From: Amycolatopsis sp. CA-230715
GTDB taxonomy: Bacteria > Actinomycetota > Actinomycetes > Mycobacteriales > Pseudonocardiaceae
Assembly: GCF_018736145.1 (NCBI RefSeq)
Contig: NZ_CP059997.1
Span: 2,913,501 to 2,977,500 of the forward strand
Direction: 5' to 3'
Length of the DNA stretch: 64,000 nucleotides
A program made the position numbers and the translations under genes. Under the pieces are notes generated by a model that saw only the letters and a program-made list of their open reading frames with translations, was not told the origin of the DNA and did no database searches. Of the stretch, positions 58,071-64,000 are shown one piece after another. Each line of letters begins with the position of its first letter. Position 1 is the stretch's first letter.

Positions 58071-59584
58071 TGCTCTCCCCGCTCCCCGAAGGTGATGTCC
58101 GCCAGGTATCCCATGCTGACCAGTTCGTCCGCCGAATACTGCGCGCGGTACCGCGCGCAGCCCGCGAACCACATCGGCACTTCCTTGAGCACCCGGTAGC
58201 GCCGGTAGCCGGACTCGGCGGCTTCCGAGGGCAGGCCCCGGCGCGCGAACGGCGTGCCGTCCGGCGAGAACATCCTGCCGAACGGTTCGCCGAACCGGTC
58301 CAGCACGACACCGGCCGCCAGCATTTCGGCCGTCTCATCGGAAAAATCGGCGGAGTCGACGGCGGCGGCGTCCTCGGTCACGGACGAAGGTGGCTCACCC
58401 GGCGGGGTCGGCAATCGCCGCCAGCCACCCCGAACCCGTTCGATCGCCTCCGCACTGTCCACTTCGTCCGCTCGCGGGTGGTCGTGCGGCGGGAAACCGC
58501 CGGGGAGCTGGCGCTCGGGGCTGCCCGAGGCGACCGGGAGGTGCCCGATCGGGAACATGTGGACCACGAACATCGCCACGACACCCTGCCGCTCCTGCGT
58601 CGGCGCGCCGACGGGCGGCGGCACGGCGGGAGGCACAGCGACGGGCGGCACCGGTTGCGGCGCATAGGGCCACGGCGAAGGCTGCGGGTAAGCCGCGGGC
58701 GGCTGCGCGACGGGCTGCCCCACCGGCGGCGCGGGAACCGGCGCGGGTGCGGGAACCGGCGCGGCACCGTGCTCGCCCGGATAGCTCGACACCGCGGTCT
58801 GGCCGGGGAGACCGCCGAGCGGGACACCGGCCGACGGCGTCGGCACGTCGTCGAAGGTCCGCCCCTCCAGGAAACCGCCGTACTGCGAAGGCGCCTGTGG
58901 CAGCATGATCGGGCCGGTGCCGTCGACGACCTCGCGCGGCACCACCCCGGTCGCGTCCGGGTCCACAGTGGACGCCAGCTCGGGAGGCAGCCCGGTGACC
59001 GTCGCGACGAGCCCGCCCTGCCCCGACGGCGTGTACGCGCCGGGATTCGGGTCGACGACCGGGCCCACCGTCGCGATCCGCGCGCCACCGGGCGTTTCCA
59101 CGGCCGCGACGAGCCCGCCGGACAGCGACGCGAGGTTGGCCGCGCTGCCGTCCACGATGCTGCCCACCCCGGCCAGCGCCCACGGCTGCCCCGCCGCCGC
59201 GGCCGCTTCGGCGGCCTCGGTGTTCTTCGCGGCGTCGACGAGCTGGCGGACCATTTCCGCTTTCGCCGCACCGATTTCGTTCGCGGCGTGCTCCAGCCTG
59301 TCCGCGGCCTCGCCCGCGGCGCGCACCGCCGCGGTCAGGTGCCCGTTGTCCGGCTCGACGAACCCCGACCACAGCGTGCCCGCGGACGCGGCCAGCGACC
59401 CTTCCAGCGAGCCGAGCACTCCCCCGGCGCTGGTGTCCGCGTCGGCGGCCAGCACGGAAAGCTTGCGCTGCGCGTCGCGCCACGCCGACGCCTGCGCGTG
59501 CATGGCGTCCTCGTCGGCCTCCGGCCAGGCGAGGCCGGTGCGGTCGGCGATCGCGCGAAGCTCCGGCGGCAGTTCGATGCCCAC
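58067..59584 (-). CDS. Type VII-associated protein with C-terminal TNT (NAD+ glycohydrolase) domain
   Basis: 505 aa. Residues about 1-160 are helical with many Ala/Glu (ELPPELRAIADRTGLAWPEADEDAMHAQASAWRD), like the WXG/PPE-like N-terminus of CpnT-type exported toxins. Residues about 250-345 are a Pro/Gln/Val-rich linker. Residues about 420-500 match the TNT domain: LDRFGEPFGRMFSPDGTPFARRGLP, YRRYRVLKEVPMWFAG, RAQYSADELVSMGYLADI, with the GxxQY-like Gln retained. TNT enzymes hydrolyse NAD+ in target cells. I did not map every catalytic residue. GTG at 59584 follows GGAGGAATA. Last but one of a four-gene operon. Confidence 0.85.
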   Translation of the reverse strand: MGIELPPELRAIADRTGLAWPEADEDAMHAQASAWRDAQRKLSVLAADADTSAGGVLGSLEGSLAASAGTLWSGFVEPDNGHLTAAVRAAGEAADRLEHAANEIGAAKAEMVRQLVDAAKNTEAAEAAAAAGQPWALAGVGSIVDGSAANLASLSGGLVAAVETPGGARIATVGPVVDPNPGAYTPSGQGGLVATVTGLPPELASTVDPDATGVVPREVVDGTGPIMLPQAPSQYGGFLEGRTFDDVPTPSAGVPLGGLPGQTAVSSYPGEHGAAPVPAPAPVPAPPVGQPVAQPPAAYPQPSPWPYAPQPVPPVAVPPAVPPPVGAPTQERQGVVAMFVVHMFPIGHLPVASGSPERQLPGGFPPHDHPRADEVDSAEAIERVRGGWRRLPTPPGEPPSSVTEDAAAVDSADFSDETAEMLAAGVVLDRFGEPFGRMFSPDGTPFARRGLPSEAAESGYRRYRVLKEVPMWFAGCARYRAQYSADELVSMGYLADITFGERGEQ

Positions 59585-59904
59585 TATTCCTCCGCCCCGG
59601 GAAGCCGGTCGGCCGCGTCCTCGTCCGCGGTCCGCAGCTTGGTGAACGACTCGCCGAACGACGCGCCCGCCTCGCCGAGCGAAGTGCCGAGCGCGCGGAT
59701 CCGGGCGGCGGCCTCGGCAGCGTGACCGGCGTGGGCCGCCTTGAAACTCTCGCCGACGGCGTCGGAACCCCACGCCGATTCGGCGCCGTCGAGCGCGCGG
59801 TCCAGTTCGTCGGCTATCGCGTGCGCGCGCCGCGAAAGGTCGTCGAACTCCTTCGCACGCCCGGCGCCGCGTTCGACGTCCGCAGAAAACCCGCCCGTCA
59901 TCAC
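59584..59904 (-). CDS. WXG100-like small type VII secretion protein
   Basis: 106 aa, all helical: EFDDLSRRAHAIADELDRALDGAESAWGSDAVGESFKAAHAGHAAEAAARIRALGTSLGEAGASFGESF. The Trp-Gly turn (AWGSD, about residue 45) sits between two long helices, as in WXG100/EspC-type proteins, although it is not the strict WxG. It overlaps both neighbours by a few bases (start GTG 59904 or ATG 59901). Likely co-exported with, or guiding, the TNT toxin. Confidence 0.75.
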   Translation of the reverse strand: MMTGGFSADVERGAGRAKEFDDLSRRAHAIADELDRALDGAESAWGSDAVGESFKAAHAGHAAEAAARIRALGTSLGEAGASFGESFTKLRTADEDAADRLPGAEE

Positions 59905-60323
59905 AGCTCCTCGAGCCAGCTCTTGTTCTCGAGGTTCTCCTCGTCGTCGGTGGCCTGCGGCCGCACGATTTCGGAGGCTTCGAGGTCGGCGGTGCCGAGC
60001 AGGAGCGCGTGCGGGTCGGTGCCCGCCGGGAGCGACGGCGCGAGCACGTCGCCCGCTTCGCGCAGTGCCTTGACCGTGGCGCTCGCGGCCACCCGGACGA
60101 TCGCTTCGGCGAGTTCCTTCGGTCGCAGGCGGCGGTAGGCGTCCTCGGCGATTTCGAGCCCGGTGAGCGTCCCGCGCGGCCCGACGGTCGCGGTGACGAG
60201 CCCGTCGGCCCCGGTCTCCGACGCCGAGATCGCGGCCAGCTCACCGTGCACGGCCGCGAGCCGCTCACGACCGCGCCGGTACCCGGCCAGCAGCTCGTCC
60301 ACCCGCGCGCGGTGCTCCGTCAC
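59901..60323 (-). CDS. YbaB/EbfC-family protein
   Basis: 140 aa. ARVDELLAGYRRGRERLAAVHGELAAISASETGADGLVTATVGPRGTLTGLEIAEDAYRRLRPKELAEAIVRVAASATVKAL follows the YbaB plan: helix, tight beta sheet with a VTATVGPRGTLTGLEI strand pair, helix. YbaB proteins bind DNA, and in actinobacteria YbaB-like genes commonly sit beside WXG100 and ESX effector genes. GTG at 60323 has AAAGGAGG upstream, so it is the first gene of the toxin operon. Confidence 0.8.
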   Translation of the reverse strand: MTEHRARVDELLAGYRRGRERLAAVHGELAAISASETGADGLVTATVGPRGTLTGLEIAEDAYRRLRPKELAEAIVRVAASATVKALREAGDVLAPSLPAGTDPHALLLGTADLEASEIVRPQATDDEENLENKSWLEEL

Positions 60324-60408
60324 GGCGGCCTCCTTTTCGGTCCAGGTACAGGGATCCGCTGCCGGTCCGACGCACCCCGCGACCGCCCGGTTCCGCGCCG
60401 TGGCGAAA

Positions 60409-61353
60409 CTACCCCGCGAGGGCGTTGACCACCCGGGACGGGCTGGGCCTGCCGAGGCGCTCGGCCATCCACGCGCTGGTGGCCACCAGCGCGTCGAGGT
60501 CGACGCCGTGCTCGACGCCGAGCCCGTCGAGCATCCACACGAGGTCCTCGGTGGCGAGGTTCCCGGTGGCGGACTCCGCGTACGGGCAGCCGCCGAGCCC
60601 GCCGGCCGAAGAGTCCACAGTGGACACTCCGAGGCGCAGCGCGGCAAGGGTGTTCGACAGCGCCTGGCCGTAGGTGTCGTGGAAGTGCACCGCGAGCGAG
60701 CCGACCGCGGTACCGGTCTCGCCGAACGCGGCCAGCACCCGTTCGACGTGGCCGGGCGTGGCCACGCCGATGGTGTCGCCGAGGGAGAGCTGCGAGCAGC
60801 CGAGCCCGAGCAGGCGGTTCCCGACGGCGGCGACCGTCGCCGGGTCCACCACGCCCTCCCACGGGTCGCCGAAGCACATCGAGAGGTACCCGCGCACTTC
60901 GACACCGGCTTCGCGGGCGCGGGAAACCACCGGTTCGAACATCGCGAACTGGTCTTCGACCGTCGAGTTCAGGTTCCGCTTCGCGAAGGTCTCGGTCGCG
61001 CTCGCGAAGATCGCGATGTGCTCGACACCGGCGTCGAGCGCGCGGTTGAGCCCTTTTTCGTTCGGCACCAGCACCGGGTAGCGCACCCCGTCGTGCCGGT
61101 CGAGCCCGGCGAGAAGCGCTTCGGCGTCGGCGAGCTGCGGAACCCACTTGGGGTGCACGAAACTCGTCGCCTCGATCGTGGTCAGGCCCGCACCGGCGAG
61201 CCGGTCGAGGAACTCCAGCTTGACTTCGAGCGGCACCACGGCGGACTCGTTCTGCAGCCCGTCCCGCGCGCCGACCTCCCAGATCGTGACCCGCTCCGGC
61301 ACTCCTTCCGCAGCCGCGAACCGCTGCGGAAGGCCGACTTCCCGCGCGCCCAT
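60409..61353 (-). CDS. Hydroxymethylglutaryl-CoA lyase family protein
   Basis: 314-aa TIM-barrel DRE-metallolyase. VTIWEVGARDGLQNESAVVPLEVKLEFLDRLAGAGLTTIEATSFVHPKWVPQLADAEALL is the family's opening (Asp-Gly-Leu-Gln), followed by GYLSMCFGDPWEG, SLGDTIGVATPG, VHFHDTYGQALSN with the metal His residues, and the Cys loop DSSAGGLGGCPYAESATGNLATEDLV. Probably degrades HMG-CoA or a related acid in leucine breakdown. It starts one base before the PH-domain gene ends (TGATG), so they are co-transcribed. Confidence 0.92.
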   Translation of the reverse strand: MGAREVGLPQRFAAAEGVPERVTIWEVGARDGLQNESAVVPLEVKLEFLDRLAGAGLTTIEATSFVHPKWVPQLADAEALLAGLDRHDGVRYPVLVPNEKGLNRALDAGVEHIAIFASATETFAKRNLNSTVEDQFAMFEPVVSRAREAGVEVRGYLSMCFGDPWEGVVDPATVAAVGNRLLGLGCSQLSLGDTIGVATPGHVERVLAAFGETGTAVGSLAVHFHDTYGQALSNTLAALRLGVSTVDSSAGGLGGCPYAESATGNLATEDLVWMLDGLGVEHGVDLDALVATSAWMAERLGRPSPSRVVNALAG

Positions 61354-61967
61354 CAGCGGCGGTCGCCGCGACGGGGGGCGCGGCGGCCCTGCGGCGGGTA
61401 CTGCTCCTGCGGGTACTGCTCGGTGTCGGCGTACCCCGGCTGGCCGTGCGGGGGCTGGCCAGGGTGGTAGTCGTCGTACGGGTTGTCGTTGACCTCGCGG
61501 TAGATCACCGTGTGCACCCGCTCGACCTTGGGGATGTCGTCGAAGGTCAGCGGCTCGTCCGAGGCCGACTCGATGATCAGCGTGCCGCAGCCGAACACCC
61601 GGTCCAGCAGGCCGTGCTCGAACCGCACGCTGTTGATCCGCGACATCGGGATGTCGATCCCGGTCCGCTTGACCACGCCCTCGCGCGCGATGAGCCGGTC
61701 CGTGGTGACGATGAAGTGCGTGGTCCGCCAACGCACGAACGGGGTCAGGAACAACCACACGATGAGCACGAGCGCGACCACGCCGATCGCGATGAGCGAC
61801 ACCGTGTGCCACGGCGGTGCGGCGTCCTGCGCGAGCACGGCGAGCCAGATACCCGCGCCCAGCGTCACGATCAGCACCAGCAGCGGCCCGATCAGCATCT
61901 TGAAGTGCGGATGGTTGTGGATCACGACGTGCTCGCCTTCGCTGAGCAGATCGTCTGGATAGGCCAC
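61353..61967 (-). CDS. PH-domain (bPH2) membrane protein, Rv3278c type
   Basis: 204 aa. PDDLLSEGEHVVIHNHPHFKMLIGPLLVLIVTLGAGIWLAVLA contains TM1, SLIAIGVVALVLIVWLFLTPF is TM2, then the bacterial PH domain (TTHFIVTTDRLIAREGVVKRTGIDIPMSRINSVRFEHGLLDRVFGCGTLIIESAS). The tail is rich in PGQPPHGQPGY and QYPQEQYPPQG, like the small proteins at 3200-4222. GTG at 61967 has GGAG six bases upstream. Its place beside birA matches M. tuberculosis gene order. Confidence 0.88.
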   Translation of the reverse strand: MAYPDDLLSEGEHVVIHNHPHFKMLIGPLLVLIVTLGAGIWLAVLAQDAAPPWHTVSLIAIGVVALVLIVWLFLTPFVRWRTTHFIVTTDRLIAREGVVKRTGIDIPMSRINSVRFEHGLLDRVFGCGTLIIESASDEPLTFDDIPKVERVHTVIYREVNDNPYDDYHPGQPPHGQPGYADTEQYPQEQYPPQGRRAPRRGDRR

Positions 61968-62069
61968 CTCGGACTCCCCGGATCGTCTGAGTTGTGCGTG
62001 CCGGTTCGGCAGCCTCACCGTACCGGCGAACGGCGACGGCGAGGCGACCGAACCGCTTTGCGCGAGGCG

Positions 62070-62906
62070 TCAGTCTTCGGCGCCGACCGGACGCAGGTGC
62101 ACCACGTCACCGGCGAAGACGGTGCGCGCGGTGCCGTCGAGCGCGGTCAGGGTGAGCTGCCCCGCCCCGTCGACCCCGGTCGCGGTGCCGACCAGCGAGC
62201 CGCCGTCGGGCAGCATGATCTTGACGTCCTGGCCGATCGTGGCGCAGTGCACCCGGTACGCGTCGAGCAGTCCCGCGCGGGCGAGGTCACCCGCCGCGGC
62301 GCGCCAGCGCGCCTCCCGTTCGGCGAACGCGGTCAGCAGCTTCACCGCGATCTCCGTGCGATCGGTGACCGTGGCGCCCTGTTCCGCGAGCGAGGTCGCG
62401 GCGAGGCCACCCGGCCCGGACGGGACCCGTTCGCCGAGCGGCCGCACGTTGAGGCCGATCCCGAGCACCACCGCGAACTCCTCGCCCGCGACGGCTTCGG
62501 CGAGGATCCCGGCGCACTTGGCGCGATCCGGCCCGGCGAGCACGTCGTTGGGCCACTTGAGCACCGCGTCGACGCCGACAGCCGTGGCGGTGTCGTGCAC
62601 CGCGAGGCCCGCGACTACGGCCAGCGACCCCAGGTTCGCGAACGACACTTCGTGCGGCCGGAGCAGGACGCTGAGGTAGAGCCCGGCGCCCTTCGGCGAA
62701 CTCCAGCGCCGCGCGCGCCTGCCGACGCCCGCCGTCTGCGTCTCCGCGATCAGGACCGTGCGATCCGGCGCCGGGTCGTCCGCCGAGGCGGCTTCTCTCA
62801 GATCCGCGTTGGTGGAACCGGTGCTCGCGACGACGTCCACCGCCGTGTACGCGCCCTGGTTCCCGGTCAGCTCCGCACGCAGCCTGTCGCCGTCGATCCC
62901 GGTCAT
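62070..62906 (-). CDS. birA: Biotin-[acetyl-CoA-carboxylase] ligase
   Basis: 278 aa, monofunctional (no N-terminal HTH). Attaches biotin to the carrier domain of acyl-CoA carboxylases. VVASTGSTNADLREA, ETQTAGVGRRARRWSSPKGAGLYLSVLLRP (biotinyl-AMP loop, GRxxRxW), KWPNDVLAG with the biotin-binding region, GILAEAVAGEEFAVVLGIGLNV, and the C-terminal SH3-like domain. ATG at 62906 follows TACGCT (62918-62913) by six bases, a likely leaderless start. Divergent from the NlpC/P60 gene. Confidence 0.94.
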   Translation of the reverse strand: MTGIDGDRLRAELTGNQGAYTAVDVVASTGSTNADLREAASADDPAPDRTVLIAETQTAGVGRRARRWSSPKGAGLYLSVLLRPHEVSFANLGSLAVVAGLAVHDTATAVGVDAVLKWPNDVLAGPDRAKCAGILAEAVAGEEFAVVLGIGLNVRPLGERVPSGPGGLAATSLAEQGATVTDRTEIAVKLLTAFAEREARWRAAAGDLARAGLLDAYRVHCATIGQDVKIMLPDGGSLVGTATGVDGAGQLTLTALDGTARTVFAGDVVHLRPVGAED

Positions 62907-62999
62907 GAGCCCAGCGTAGTGAGGTTGTGCGTAATTACACGCTTTCGGGTTCGTTGAGTAAGGCGTGGATGTCGATGCGTGTTCTCTAAGGTGGCTCGT

Positions 63000-64000
63000 G
63001 TGACCCCTCCCGAGCAGCCGAAGCCTTCCCCCACGCCGAGGGAAGCTCCCGCGCGACCGTCGGCTGGGCGCGCGGTGGCGGGCCGCGCGCTGATCGCGTT
63101 GATCCTCGTCGGCGCGCTCGTCACGTGCGGCTGGTTGCTCATCTCCGATCCGGACCACCCGGCGCAGGCACCGGTGGCCGCCGTCGAATCGTCGCCGAAA
63201 CCGGTTCCGCCCGGTGGCGGCGCGGGCCCGTCGGTGCTCGAAGTGAGCGCGCCCGTGCAGGCGCAGGCGCCGCGCCAGTCACCGTCCGAATTGGACAAGT
63301 GGTCGGCAGGTCTCGCGCCCGCGCTGGACATCCCGCAGCGCGCCCTGATGGGCTACGCGACCGGGGAACTGGTGCTGCGCAAGGAAAAGCCGGACTGCCA
63401 CCTGTCGTGGGTCACCCTCGCCGGGCTCGGCAAGGCGAGTTCGAACCATGCCAGGTTCGGCGGCGACACGCTCAACGCCGACGGCCGCACCGCGAAACCG
63501 CTCGGTTCGGTGCCCCTGCAGGGCGCGGCTGGTGAGCCAGCCGAGGAGAAGCGCGGCGGGCCCATGCAGCTCACCCCCACCGAGTGGAAGCGAACCGGGC
63601 AGAACATCCCCGCCACGACCGACCCGAGCATCGACGACATCGACGACGCGGCGGTCGCGGCCGGTCGCGTGCTGTGCGGCACCGGAACCGATCTCGGCGC
63701 GGGCAACGGCTGGTGGAAGGCCGTCGCCGCCTACCGCGATTCGGACCTCTTCCGGCAGCAGGTGCTCGGCAACGCGCAGCTCTACGCCACGCTTTCGCTC
63801 GCACCGGACACCGCGAGCACCCGCAACGCGCACGCCGTCCGGTTCGCGCTCGACCAGCTCGGCCTGCCGTACGTATGGGGCGGCAACGGCCCCGACGGCG
63901 GCGCGGCCGGGTTCGACTGCTCGGGGCTGACGAAGGCGTCCTACGACAGCGCCGGTGTCGGCCTGCCGCGCACCGCGGACAGCCAGTACCGCTCGGCGCC
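63000..64000 (+). CDS. NlpC/P60 cell-wall hydrolase, 3' end cut off by window
   Basis: At least 333 aa, continuing past the window. Cytosolic Pro/Arg-rich start, one helix at about residues 32-52 (ALIALILVGALVTCGWLLIS), then a region like actinobacterial lytic transglycosylases (LDIPQRALMGYATGELVLRKEKPDCHLSWVTLAGLGKASSNHARFGGD). Finally an NlpC/P60 domain (AVRFALDQLGLPYVWGGNG, AGFDCSGLTKASYDSAGVGLPRTADSQY) with the catalytic Cys in FDCSG. The transglycosylase-like part has Ser where the catalytic Glu is usual (...GxVESxH), so only the peptidase half may be active. GTG at 63000 follows AAGG; GTG at 62991 is an alternative. Confidence 0.88.
   Translation, partial: MTPPEQPKPSPTPREAPARPSAGRAVAGRALIALILVGALVTCGWLLISDPDHPAQAPVAAVESSPKPVPPGGGAGPSVLEVSAPVQAQAPRQSPSELDKWSAGLAPALDIPQRALMGYATGELVLRKEKPDCHLSWVTLAGLGKASSNHARFGGDTLNADGRTAKPLGSVPLQGAAGEPAEEKRGGPMQLTPTEWKRTGQNIPATTDPSIDDIDDAAVAAGRVLCGTGTDLGAGNGWWKAVAAYRDSDLFRQQVLGNAQLYATLSLAPDTASTRNAHAVRFALDQLGLPYVWGGNGPDGGAAGFDCSGLTKASYDSAGVGLPRTADSQYRSA

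Overview
The window is very GC-rich (about 70% or more by eye), with almost exclusive G/C third codon positions, many GTG starts and short intergenic gaps. Gene content and order point to an actinomycete of the Pseudonocardiaceae, most likely Amycolatopsis or a close relative. The conserved backbone follows the order known from Mycobacterium tuberculosis Rv3261-Rv3279c: fbiA-fbiB, manB, wbbL, rmlD, LytR-CpsA-Psr (LCP) protein, TIGR03089 protein, fadE25, purE, purK, GtrA protein, PH-domain protein, birA. This is inferred from the protein sequences; no database search was possible.

Layout. 1-3111: F420 maturation (fbiA, fbiB) translationally coupled to a Nudix gene and a short GntR regulator. 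3200-4222: three small Pro/Tyr/Gln-rich membrane proteins. 4244-17518: DNA glycosylase, mannose-1-phosphate guanylyltransferase, rhamnosyltransferase wbbL, a block of GT2/GT4 glycosyltransferases, and rmlD-rmlB; together these look like a cell-wall rhamnose/arabinogalactan linker and surface-glycan locus. 17707-21356: two LCP ligases and the TIGR03089 protein. 21353-28735: accessory genes (DoxX, TetR plus SnoaL-like pair with a double operator, methyltransferase, four small exported proteins including an orphan PASTA protein, an MFS exporter with a 36-bp palindromic operator, HD-domain protein).

28.8-31.7 kb is a small type VII secretion island. It holds an EspC-like protein, a DUF1023 alpha/beta hydrolase and a lipoprotein. 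The last two each carry one apparent -1 frameshift, and the left edge carries a degenerate copy of the fadE25 3' end. 31697-39904: fadE25, an acyl-CoA synthetase, purE-purK, two tandem GT87 membrane glycosyltransferases and a degenerate GGDEF-like protein. 40139-43662: an ECF sigma factor fused to an anti-sigma zinc finger, membrane segment and exported domain, then two GtrA paralogues. 43663-46183: a structured, attenuator-like leader RNA in front of a DHA2 drug exporter coupled to an NmrA-type oxidoreductase. 46351-54880: two two-component systems, a LuxR regulator, an orphan Pvc16-like domain, a secreted NPP1/NLP-family protein and hisN. 55221-57517: TetR regulator divergent from an FAD monooxygenase, with two operators 21 bp apart. 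57798-60323: a four-gene YbaB / WXG-like / TNT toxin / candidate immunity cassette. 60409 to the end: HMG-CoA lyase-like protein, PH-domain protein, birA and the start of an NlpC/P60 hydrolase.

Two sequence-level themes recur. Hairpin repeats with the core CCCCGAA(A/G)...TTCGGGG sit directly after gene ends. A near-palindrome GTCC-N5-GGAC, often with A/T-rich centres, is scattered mainly through coding regions.
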